Source: Chondrilla cf. caribensis (lineage: Eukaryota; Porifera; Demospongiae; Chondrillida; Chondrillidae). From it: a DNA stretch of 64,000 bases. Positions within the stretch are counted from its first letter, which is position 1, and every line of letters begins with the position of its first letter. Shown in pieces: positions 36,297-61,695 of this stretch. Made by a program: the position numbers and the translations under genes. Under the pieces are notes generated by a model. The model worked only from the letters and a program-made list of their open reading frames with translations. It had not been told where the DNA came from and did not search any database. The stretch spans positions 2,253,820-2,317,819 of the forward strand of contig OZ026568.1 of the NCBI GenBank assembly GCA_964020155.1, written 5' to 3'.

Positions 36297-37463
36297 TTGA
36301 ATAAAGCTTTTGATGTGGTTAATGAGTGGTGCAAGGTTTGTGATCTGAAAGTGAATGTTGAGAAATGTAATGTAATACATTTTAGAAGGAAAAAGACAGA
36401 ACGAACCAGATGTGTCTTCAAAATTGGAGAACAAATAATTCAGACAACACAATCTTACAAATATCTTGGGGTAGTATTGAATGAATTCTTAGAAGACAAA
36501 GCAATGATTAGTGAGGCATTGAATAAGGGAAGGAAGGCTTTATATGAGGTAATAAGAATGAAAAGACAAATAGGACAGATAGGATGGAGGTCATTTTCCA
36601 AATTATTCACGAGTCTAATTCTACCAAGTATGATGTATGGTTGTGAAGTGTGGGGGTTAATGGGAAAGCATGGTAAACAATTAGAAAGAGTACAATTGAC
36701 AGTGATTCGAAATTTCTTGGGAGTACATTCAAAATTTCCAATTACAGCTTTAGAACTAGAAGCAGGATGGTTGCCAATTAGGTGGGAGATTCAGTTACGG
36801 GCCTTCAGATTGTGGATGAAGATTGAAAGAATGGGAGATAACAGACTGATAAAGAAAATAGTTAGATCGACTTGGGAAGATAGTGATTGGGGAATAGGGA
36901 TTAGGAAATTTGCATTATGGTTTGGGGTAGAAGAGCATGAGATAAGAGCAAAGTTATTCGAGGGATTGAATAATTATCAAGTTGATTCAATAGTAAGATC
37001 TAGTATTTGGAGAGCTGTTAGAGGTGAATGGAGTGAAGCAGTTAAAAACAAAAGTAAATTAGAATGGTGGAGGAGGGAGTTGACAGAGAGCGGAGATAGA
37101 CTTGGAGAAGGCAGGGGAGGGATTGTATACATAGAGGATAGATCCTGTAGGAGATTAGGGGCTGAATTAAGGGCAGGGTGTTGTAAATTGGAAGTGGAGA
37201 TGGGTAGATGGAGAGGAAATAAGAGGGATGATAGAATTTGCAAATTATGTGGAGAGGGAATTGAAGACGAAAAGCACTTTTTAACAATATGCACAAAGCT
37301 TGATTTGCATAGGGTTTGGATGAGAGAGGAAGAGAATCTTGAAAACTTGAATGAGGATGAAAAGAGTGACATGATTTTGAAGAGTTTGAAAATGCCCAAG
37401 ATTGCCAGATTTGTTCTAAATATGTGGAAATCTAGAAAGGAGCTATTAAAATTTAGTAAATAG
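36297..37463 (+). pseudogene. C-terminal part of a LINE reverse transcriptase
   Basis: The frame starts after the RT catalytic core (no FADD seen) with the palm end and thumb: WCKVCDLKVNVEKCNVIHFR, then SYKYLGVVLNEFLED, SLILPSMMYGCEVW and a tail CxxC-H-C knuckle (CKLCGEGIEDEKHFLTICTK) near 37241-37300. This order is typical of APE-type LINEs of the CR1/Jockey/I group; the clade is not resolved. The frame is uninterrupted to the TAG at 37461, so the insertion is probably young. Confidence 0.8.
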
Positions 37464-37535
37464 GTACTAAATAACTTTTGGAATTTTTTATTTAGTGCTA
37501 TTTTGGGCAACTGTCCTACAATGCACTTTAATAAC

Positions 37536-37569
<34 letters not shown>

Positions 37570-37580
37570 TATATATATCG
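36297..37580 (+). mobile_element. 5'-truncated LINE with (AAT)n tail
   Basis: Only the C-terminal part of a reverse-transcriptase ORF survives, followed by a short 3' UTR and an (AAT)n/(AT)n tail at 37527-37580, as left by an incomplete target-primed insertion. Confidence 0.8.
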
Positions 37581-37925
37581 GACGAGCGTAACATACCGGA
37601 AGTTGAAATGAAAACAATATAGGGGCTGCCTGTGGCAGCCCCTAAAAATTCTATATCAGAACCTAGAGACGATAATTGTTTGTTTCTTCTCTTGACAGCA
37701 ATTCATAATCGTACTGATACGAACCGGCGACTCGGTCGGTCACTTGTGCAATTCCTGGTGCCAACTTGGGGCAGGCGTTTATTACAGGCGCTTAAAAGGT
37801 GTCGGAGTCAACTTGGGACGGGGAGTCAACTTGGGACGGAACACGAGTTAGTCTGGCGCGCTAGACCTCAACCTCTCATTACTGCGCGTGGGCGCGGTAG
37901 CGAGAGGAAGAGGTCTAGCAACTAT

Positions 37926-40900
37926 ATATCAGTAATATACCATCTACCAGTGCTACATTTTCCACCAGTGTTGTATCACCCACCAGTGCTACACCATCCA
38001 CCAGTGTTGTATCACCCATTAGTGCTACACTATCCACCAGTAATATACCATCCACCACTCTAAATGATGCTGGCACGGTGACCACAAGCCCGGGCACTTC
38101 CTTTTATTCTCCCAACTGCTCCCTTCCTTCGTTCAGACCTGCTCCAGGAACAGACTATGTATGGGGAGAAATGTCGGGGGAAGCATTTACCACCATGATT
38201 GAAGGTGCTTATAACCAGATAGTTCACTGGAAATCAAACCTCTTCAAGGTGCCATCAGGATCAATGGGAAAAAAATTCGTCGCTGAGCTATCACGCCTTT
38301 TTGAAGCCTATACAACAGAATCCGGCCTTGAATCTATTGCCCTGACAGCCGCCATGACATTGCCAGCTCTAATGCTTCAGAAACCGCACGCGAAATCCAA
38401 AGTTCAAGAACACACTGCTTGCCTAAAACGCCGAATGTCATTATGGGAAAAGGGAGATATAGATGAGCTTATTAAGGAAGGGAGAGCAATTCAGAGATCA
38501 CTATTAAGTTCAAGACCCCCCAAGAACGTAGGAGATGATGCAAAAGTGGCACGGAAATTCTCAAAACTAATGATGGAAGGGAAAGTTAGAGCAGCTCTGC
38601 AGCTTTTAAACAACGAAACACGGTCTGCTCCACTGATGCTAGATGATGTCGTAGAAGAATGTGGGAAAAGTGTCCGAGATATCCTGAAAGAAAAACACCC
38701 ACATCCCAAACCTCCGCATCCAGATGTCATCCTAAGCAATGATTCAACTACAGCTAACAATGACTTCCATCCAATCGTATTTGATAGCATTACAGCAGAG
38801 TCAATAAGAAAATCTACTCTATTGACAGAAGGCTCGGCTGGACCCTCTGGTATGGATGCCCTTTGCTGGAGACGCCTATGCACCGCATTTGGAGAAAAAT
38901 CCAATCAATTGTGCTCTGCCATTGCAACATTTGCTAAGAGAATCTGCAACAGTTATGTTGATCCCACCTGTCTGAGGGCATACACCTCCTGTCGCCTCGT
39001 TCCTCTTGATAAGTGCCCGGGTGTACGCCCAGTGGGGGTAGGAGAAGTTGTCCATAGAATAGTAGGGAAAGCAGTTATGAAGGTAGTGAAGCAAGATCTC
39101 CAGGAAGCCATAGGCTCCATTCAGCTGTGTGCAGGACAAGATGCTGGATGCGAGGCTGCAGTCCATGCTATGGAACATCTCTTCGCTGGAGAAGACACAG
39201 AAGCAATGCTTTTAGTAGACGCAACCAATGCGTTTAATCAACTGAACAGACAAGTGACCCTACTGAACACTGACAAGATCTGCCCAGCCATGGCACATGT
39301 TCTCATCAACACATATCGCTGTTGTTCCCACCTATATGTAGATGGCCAATGTCTGCTATCAGAGGAAGGCACAACTCAGGGAGACCCATTAGCAATGGCC
39401 ATGTATGCGATAGGTACTCTACCACTGATTCGAAAACTAGATGGCATTGCTAAACAAACCTGGTTTGCAGACGACTCAGCAGCGGCCTCTAGCCTCAAAC
39501 GGCTTAAGAGTTGGTGGGACCTGCTAAATGAGATCGGCCCACTCTATGGTTATTTCCCAAATGGTGCTAAAACACACATGCTTGTTAAACCACAGCATGT
39601 TGCAAAAGCTAGAGAGATTTTCAAAGATACAGCCATCATGATATCGGAGGAAGGAGAACGATACCTGGGAGGTGCAATAGGTACCATATCCTTTATCCAG
39701 CAATATGTGCAGACAAAAGTGGACGGATGGATAAAGGATATACAAAAGCTCAGTGAGTTTGCAACAACGCAACCCCAAGCAGCCTATGCTGCTTTAACAC
39801 ATGGCCTAATATCCAGATGGAACTACCTTCTACGAGTTATTGACTGGGAGAGATTGTCATCAGATGAACTTCTTCAGCCACTCAAAGCAGCTATCCAATC
39901 ACAGTTTATCCCAGCTATCACTGGTCAGGCTCCACCTGGGCAGCAGGTACGAGAAATACTTGCTCTGCCAGTAAGACTTGGTGGTCTTGGCCTCCAGAAC
40001 CCCATCACCATGGCTAAGGAACAACAATCTGCTTCACAACAAATTTGTTCTCCATTGGTAGATCGAATTGTCCATCAACAACATCACATGGGTGACTGTC
40101 ATCTTGCTCAGCAAGAAATCAAAGCTAACATCAGCTCATGCAAACGTACCCAACGAAAAGAGGAAGCAAAGAATCTTGAGAATCAATTACCATTTAATCT
40201 CCAACGCTCGATGGAGCTAGCTCAAGAGAAAGGAGCATCTGCCTGGCTTACCTCACTGCCAATTGACGAACATGGATTTGCCATGCACAAGAGCGCATTC
40301 AGGGATGCTCTCTCTCTCCGATACGGCTGGTCACTCAAGAATCCACCCTCCCACTGTACCTGTGGCCATCCATTCAGTGTCGATCATGCTTTAACCTGCA
40401 AAACAGGTGGCTTTCCTGCAATTAGACACAATGAGGTGCGTGACATAACAGCCTCCTTGCTCTCAGAGGTGTGCCATGGAGTCACAATAGAACCTCACCT
40501 TCAGCCACTCACAGGAGAGGTCATGCAACACAAGTCGGCCATCACGGATGAAGGAGCTCGTCTTGATGTTGCCATGTATGGTTTTTGGGGGGGACGATTC
40601 GAAAAGGCATTTGCGGATGTAAGGGCATTTAACCCATGCGCCCAATCGAATTGCCGGAGTCCCCTCGCAACTGTGTATAGGCGACACGAGCAGGAGAAGC
40701 GACGACACTACGAAGAGAGAGTTCGTGAAGTGGAGCATGCCACCTTCACCCCGCTTGTGCTTTCAGTCACTGGAGGTATGGGCAGAGCTGCAACTACATT
40801 TTACAGCAGACTAGCTTCCATGATTAGTGAGAAGAGAAGCACCCAATACAGCAACACGTTAAATTGGATTCGATGCAAACTAAGTTTTGCCTTGCTGAGA

Positions 40901-41115
40901 GCCTCAATAATGTCCATCAGAGGGACAAGATCATCACGAAACCACCAACCATCTGAGGCAAATCATGTTCAGGGACCAATTGACCTTCAATTGATGGAAG
41001 GTCATATATACTAAACTAATATACTACTATATATTCATTTGACTTTCTTTCTATTCACGTATGTGACATAAAACATGATGATTATTGTATGTTTGATGTT
41101 TTTAAAATGTTGTAT
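37926..41115 (+). mobile_element. RLE-type non-LTR retroelement inserted in the MULE-like end
   Basis: Flanked by a 14-bp target duplication GGTCTAGCAACTAT (37912-37925 and 41116-41129). No LTRs and no poly(A). It encodes one long ORF with reverse transcriptase followed by a CCHC knuckle and a restriction-like endonuclease, the layout of R2/NeSL/Utopia-like elements; the clade is uncertain. The ORF frame is open through the 5' boundary, so it is either 5' truncated or starts at an unusual site. Confidence 0.85.
38078..41014 (+). CDS. Reverse transcriptase with CCHC knuckle and restriction-like endonuclease
   Basis: Copies element RNA into a nicked target. Order along about 978 residues: Ser/Thr-rich imperfect repeats upstream (37930-38060, frame still open), unknown N-terminal part, RT with LLVDATNAFNQLNR (39205-39245; catalytic D), EGTTQGDPLAMAMYAIGTLP and WFADDSAAAS (39461; catalytic DD), then thumb. 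Next CTCGHPFSVDHALTCKTGGF (40355-40412; CCHC) and an endonuclease-like stretch with ARLDVAMYGFW and FADVRAFNP (40553-40640). All key residues are present and there is no internal stop. The listed start is a GTG; the first in-frame ATG is near 38171. Confidence 0.85.
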   Translation: MTTSPGTSFYSPNCSLPSFRPAPGTDYVWGEMSGEAFTTMIEGAYNQIVHWKSNLFKVPSGSMGKKFVAELSRLFEAYTTESGLESIALTAAMTLPALMLQKPHAKSKVQEHTACLKRRMSLWEKGDIDELIKEGRAIQRSLLSSRPPKNVGDDAKVARKFSKLMMEGKVRAALQLLNNETRSAPLMLDDVVEECGKSVRDILKEKHPHPKPPHPDVILSNDSTTANNDFHPIVFDSITAESIRKSTLLTEGSAGPSGMDALCWRRLCTAFGEKSNQLCSAIATFAKRICNSYVDPTCLRAYTSCRLVPLDKCPGVRPVGVGEVVHRIVGKAVMKVVKQDLQEAIGSIQLCAGQDAGCEAAVHAMEHLFAGEDTEAMLLVDATNAFNQLNRQVTLLNTDKICPAMAHVLINTYRCCSHLYVDGQCLLSEEGTTQGDPLAMAMYAIGTLPLIRKLDGIAKQTWFADDSAAASSLKRLKSWWDLLNEIGPLYGYFPNGAKTHMLVKPQHVAKAREIFKDTAIMISEEGERYLGGAIGTISFIQQYVQTKVDGWIKDIQKLSEFATTQPQAAYAALTHGLISRWNYLLRVIDWERLSSDELLQPLKAAIQSQFIPAITGQAPPGQQVREILALPVRLGGLGLQNPITMAKEQQSASQQICSPLVDRIVHQQHHMGDCHLAQQEIKANISSCKRTQRKEEAKNLENQLPFNLQRSMELAQEKGASAWLTSLPIDEHGFAMHKSAFRDALSLRYGWSLKNPPSHCTCGHPFSVDHALTCKTGGFPAIRHNEVRDITASLLSEVCHGVTIEPHLQPLTGEVMQHKSAITDEGARLDVAMYGFWGGRFEKAFADVRAFNPCAQSNCRSPLATVYRRHEQEKRRHYEERVREVEHATFTPLVLSVTGGMGRAATTFYSRLASMISEKRSTQYSNTLNWIRCKLSFALLRASIMSIRGTRSSRNHQPSEANHVQGPIDLQLMEGHIY

Positions 41116-41247
41116 GGTCTAGCAACTATTGTCATTTTCACACCTCGGCTCGACCAATGAAATCGCCGGCAACTGAAATGACACCGCCGGTAATTGGCAC
41201 TATCCGCTCCGCGGGCGTTTAAAGTTACCTGCGTTGATTAAGCAGGG

Positions 41248-41607
41248 TTACCTTCTTGCTGGCTGGAGAGACCCCAGTACCTCAGAAAGAGGGTGACAGT
41301 GTCCGCTTCCTTCGCTGCCAGTGCTGAGCGTGTTGATCGACGAGCTGTCAATTCTGCTTCTTGTAGCAGCCATCTCTGTCTCTAGCCTTTCCACTTTCGC
41401 TAACTGATCACTGCAATGCTTACAAACTCTGATTATAGCGTTGCCTGGCAGTTTTAGAGAAATCTGGCTGATTTCGTTCACTTTTAGGCCGAGAGCGGTG
41501 AGTGCGAGCGCCTCAGAAACCTTTCTCCTATCCTTGCGCGGAACGTCAGTGCCAGCGCAGACGCAGCATGTTGTTTCTAAGTGACTAGCCTCTAATCCCT
41601 GCGCCAT
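41248..41607 (-). CDS. Zinc-finger-like small protein inside the MULE-like element
   Basis: A 119-residue frame with two Cys pairs, CCVCAGTDVPRKDRR near residues 14-28 and CKHCSDQLAKVERLETEM near residues 62-80, which could form one treble-clef-like zinc site followed by a short coiled coil. It starts close to one element end, as the first exon of a transposase gene would, but no transposase core follows. I do not recognise the family. Fairly rich in CpG. Confidence 0.45.
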   Translation of the reverse strand: MAQGLEASHLETTCCVCAGTDVPRKDRRKVSEALALTALGLKVNEISQISLKLPGNAIIRVCKHCSDQLAKVERLETEMAATRSRIDSSSINTLSTGSEGSGHCHPLSEVLGSLQPARR

Positions 41608-41811
41608 CCGTGTTATAACCCTTCATCGAAGTTGTTCCAGCGTCCGAAATACAACTCGCACCTTTCGACCGTACGCATCGTTGCTTATAAACGCCCTCGA
41701 CGATGATCGCGCAAGGTGTGAAATTGACAATAGTTGCTAGACCTTATTTCTCATATTCGCCCCCGCGCAATAATGAGAAGTTGGGTCTAGCGAGCCAGAC
41801 TAAACACGAGT

Positions 41812-43637
41812 GTACTAGTGTGCGCGTACCAGAAAGATGCGTCCTTAACCTACGCTTCTGAAAAAATGACTGCTAAGGTAAAGGTAGGAATACATAGTAG
41901 GCATAGTCTTCTTCGTGATAGGTAAAGCGGCGACTGGTTGAAAACTCCATGAACTGTAGAACAGTTCATCGTAACTAACCGAACAAGTATGGATGACAAT
42001 ACGAATTTGTCCAGCTAGCTAAACGCCCCCAACAGGCGCCGTGGGGCGGAAAAACTAAGTTTCCCGAATCGAACAGCCGTGGCTAGCTAGCTAGACTAAT
42101 CCGGTTCGGTATCAGGATTTCGTTTAATCGCGATTAAGGTTAAACGCGATAGTTAACCAGATTAAAATTTATAGTGTAAACGCGGCTAATAATTAAGTTC
42201 AAATAAACTGCTATTGAATAGTGTAATTGGCTGGCCACAACATTTAACAAGTGCATTCCATCGGAAAACTGGCTTCACACCACATCTGGCATGACCGCCA
42301 TTTTCTGTTTAGCGAGGTCCTAAACTACGTACGTTCACACCTAGTTTACACGAGGAAGAAAGTACTACTGTACATTTTTTGAATGTGCGAAAGGTGTCCA
42401 CATTGGCATTGTCGTAGCCCAGTCCGGTTCAAGTAAGCACAAAGAACGTCTTTACTAACTACTGGTAAGTTGTCTATAGTCCATTCAGTCACAGAGGGAG
42501 GTCATCAAATCATACGTAGATAATATTATCTATGATCAAATGAAGGTGCTTCTTCCACCGTTGAGACTATGAATGGTCTGGCATCGATTTCGTTCTCTAA
42601 ATCTTGTGTCTCGAGAAGGTTGCTAGACCTTTGCACAAGTTTTGCTTTATTTTCTGCAGAAGGGTGAAATCCTGTACTGACCGACACTCAACTCGAGAAA
42701 TCTAACGTTAGAAGAACCGATACGCAATCGACACTATAATATCATTCGGCGTAAATTTAGTAATGTATTTTGTCAACCTTAGGCCTTGCACAGGCTTACT
42801 GTGCGATAAACCTTCCCTACCATCAGAGTGCGCAGTCACGCCTTGACTGTACGTAAGCCTCCTTTATCCTCTCTTATCATGAAGACCACAAGTGTTCATT
42901 TGTGTGTCGGAATGGTAAGATGAGGACAGTCATCCAACTGATGTACAGGGTGTACCACACTGATGAGCTCAAATAAGAGCGAAACAGCTGTCTGCATTTC
43001 CTTTTTGATGATTTGGATGACTGGGAGGTAATCACTGGTTGCCATCAAAATAGGACCTTGGCCCCCCAGCCGATAGAGACTTTGTCTATTTTTAGTGTAT
43101 GTTCGGCATAGATCCAGTGATGTAATTTGTCAACTATAATATCATGGCAACATTTCTACGACTGCATAACGTCTGAAACTCTACGTGTCAACCACACCAC
43201 AAATATTATCACTCGATTTTGGGCTGTCCTCACTCTTTGAGGCAAATTCCAACATGTTGACGTCTTCAGAACAACCTTTTCTTTTATTTGAACGGCCTTC
43301 AATACAGTCCTATCACCGAGACATCTCGAAACGAATGATTTTCGACATCGACCATCCATTTCACGTATATTAAATTTAGCATAGATCTCCCAAACATACT
43401 ATGGTATGGGTAGTATGGAAGATCTATGATTTCAGATAAGCGAAGGTGATTCATCGTTGACCTTTTGTGACCTCACCATTATGGGCAGTGGGCGTAATAT
43501 GCTGGTCTATGTAGTTGCATTTTTTGTACCTTGTAGAGATTTAGGACAGAATTAACTTTAGACAGCTGAACCAACGAAAGTCTGGATAGACTGAGCTCAA
43601 GTTCAACGGAAGTTGCTGGTTGAAAGGTGAATTCACC
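41812..43637. other. Intergenic spacer upstream of FCSK
   Basis: No supported gene. It holds GC-richer, CTAGCTAG-rich sequence (41990-42090), a GTTTACACGAGG word near 42345 like Harbinger ends, and otherwise unremarkable sequence. The FCSK promoter must lie in the right part. Confidence 0.5.
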
Positions 43638-60406
<16,769 letters not shown>

Positions 60407-60932
60407 TTTTTCCATTATACGTAGGTATAGTCAGCATCAGATCTTAGTCCAAGTAGTTTGCTAGTTCAATGTTATTTTTATAGTTTTTTTTTGGTTTTTA
60501 TTGTTATATATCATTGTTTGGTTTCATAAAATTTTATCTAGTTCATAATGGACAAGTAGTGAAGTTGGGATTAGATAGATCCATTACTCAATATATGTCC
60601 AACATTAATGGATTCATTGCCCAATGTTCAGTAAAAAATAATATGTATTATTATTTCTATAATAATTGGCTACACATAATATGTGTGCATATTAATATCT
60701 ACTGTATAGTATTCCTTTATTATAAGAAATATTCAATTACATGTACATATAGATAGATAGATAGTAATAACCCACATAATTATATCTATGAAAAATATAT
60801 ATGCGCCCATAAATATTATATAGTCTCATAAGGATTTCAGTACAATTTGAGACAAATAATTATATAAGTACTGTTATACAGAACTGAAAAATATATTTAA
60901 TATATTTTTAAAGATGATGTCTTCTATACAAT
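60407..60932. other. AT-rich spacer between convergent FCSK and the C19orf12 homologue
   Basis: Holds both 3' UTRs. Very AT-rich, with T runs at 60479-60500, a GATA run at 60751-60764 and no coding sign. No classic AATAAA is clear for FCSK. Confidence 0.6.
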
Positions 60933-61409
60933 TCACTTCAATTTATAGCCAATCAATTTAAGGGCATCAATTAAAATATCTTTCAATTCAGTTTGTGATA
61001 GAGTTTCCCACACGGCTGCAGTGAGAAGAGAAATACCCTTTTCTTTGGCAACCCGCACAACAGCATCTTTTAAGTTTTCCTTCTCCTTGTCATTCATATT
61101 TTGCAACACTTCACCAACTGGCTTGAATGACCGACTCGACGCATACGCAGCCACTCCCCCTACAGCTGCACCAACCAGTATCCCAGGAGGTCCCAGGAGG
61201 AGGCTTCCGGCCAGCGTACAGCCTCCAGTGATTGCTGTTGCTTTAAAACTTTCAGACACGGAGACATGGAGGTCGGAAGAGACCTGGGACACCTCCAACA
61301 GGGTTTGGTACACCGTTGTTACTCCAACAATTGCCACTACAACGAACAGAGAGAGATACCTGAATAGCAAATACACAAAATGCGTCTGATAACAGAACAA
61401 ACCTGCCAT
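60933..61409 (-). CDS. C19orf12: C19orf12 homologue (glycine-zipper membrane protein)
   Basis: Small membrane protein of mitochondria and ER-mitochondria contacts in mammals, linked there to lipid handling and, when mutated, to neurodegeneration (MPAN); the exact activity is unknown. 158 residues against about 141-152 in human. An N-terminal hydrophobic stretch (YLSLFVVVAIVGVTTVY, residues 18-34) is followed by the family's glycine-rich hairpin (LAGSLLLGPPGILVGAAVGG, residues 65-85), then SFKPVGEVLQNMNDKEKENL and a C-terminal helix (ETLSQTELKDILIDALKLIG). The family-defining GPPG...GGAVGG-type pattern and FKPV are present. Start taken at ATG 61409; a short 5' exon joined at the AG near 61358 would be an alternative. 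Confidence 0.87.
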   Translation of the reverse strand: MAGLFCYQTHFVYLLFRYLSLFVVVAIVGVTTVYQTLLEVSQVSSDLHVSVSESFKATAITGGCTLAGSLLLGPPGILVGAAVGGVAAYASSRSFKPVGEVLQNMNDKEKENLKDAVVRVAKEKGISLLTAAVWETLSQTELKDILIDALKLIGYKLK

Positions 61410-61695
61410 TACAGCCCCTTATAAGTACGAATACGTAGGTACAGTCAATCACAAGTGCTGATCACGACGGCCATGTTTTTCCAGTAAACGCCTTCTGACG
61501 CAACACAGAGCATCCAACATGTAATTATTTTCCCCTTACACTAGACTGGCTCGGCTAGACTATTGTCAATGTTTTGTATACACATCCTGTATAGTAGAAC
61601 CCTGTAGAAACTTCTCTTCGAATTCGCCACTCGAAGCCGTGTGTTTGTTTAAAGACGCCACAGCAGTCTCCTACCTCTAAAACTGAAGAACTGTC
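61410..61695. promoter_or_regulatory. Divergent promoter region between the C19orf12 homologue and the F-box-GTPase gene
   Basis: 286 bp between two outward-pointing starts, with no other feature. Shared control is inferred from geometry. Confidence 0.45.

Larger units (their letters stand above)
27739..37844. mobile_element. Large (~10 kb) Ginger-like TIR element carrying a CXXC-integrase gene
   Basis: About 85 bp at 27739-27822 (TGTTCCGTACCAAGTTGACTC ... GGCACCAGGAATTGCGCA) recurs as an inverted copy at about 37747-37844, where the outer GGGAGTCAACTTGGGAC word is present twice. Ends beginning TGT and a KRBA2/Ginger-type integrase between them fit the Ginger superfamily. Contents left to right: minus-strand multi-exon gene (27994-34506), 35-bp array (34891-35620), AT microsatellite, hairpin repeat, LINE fragment. 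I could not confirm a target duplication (flanks GACGT and CGAGT). The right end was later hit by the MULE-like element. Confidence 0.6.
37849..41802. mobile_element. MULE-like non-autonomous DNA element, split by a retroelement
   Basis: Ends TAGTCTGGCKCGCTAGACC... and complement, with roughly 100-bp inverted repeats containing CTCATTAYTGCGCG and GGTCTAGCAACTAT. A 9-bp direct repeat AACACGAGT flanks it (37840-37848, 41803-41811); 9 bp is usual for MuDR/MULE elements. Without the inserted retroelement (37926-41115 plus one copy of its 14-bp target duplication) it would be about 750 bp. Its interior holds the minus-strand Zn-finger-like frame at 41248-41607. Confidence 0.78.

Noticed and set aside
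36977..37594. 205-residue minus-strand frame rich in Leu/Ser
   Set aside because: Antisense shadow of the LINE ORF and of the (AAT)n tail.
38491..38904. 137-residue minus-strand frame
   Set aside because: Antisense shadow of the reverse-transcriptase ORF, which has clear motifs on the plus strand.
27679..41802. One giant MULE bounded by TAGTCTGG at 27679 and CCAGACTA at 41802
   Set aside because: The flanks differ, whereas 37849-41802 has a matching 9-bp duplication on its own.
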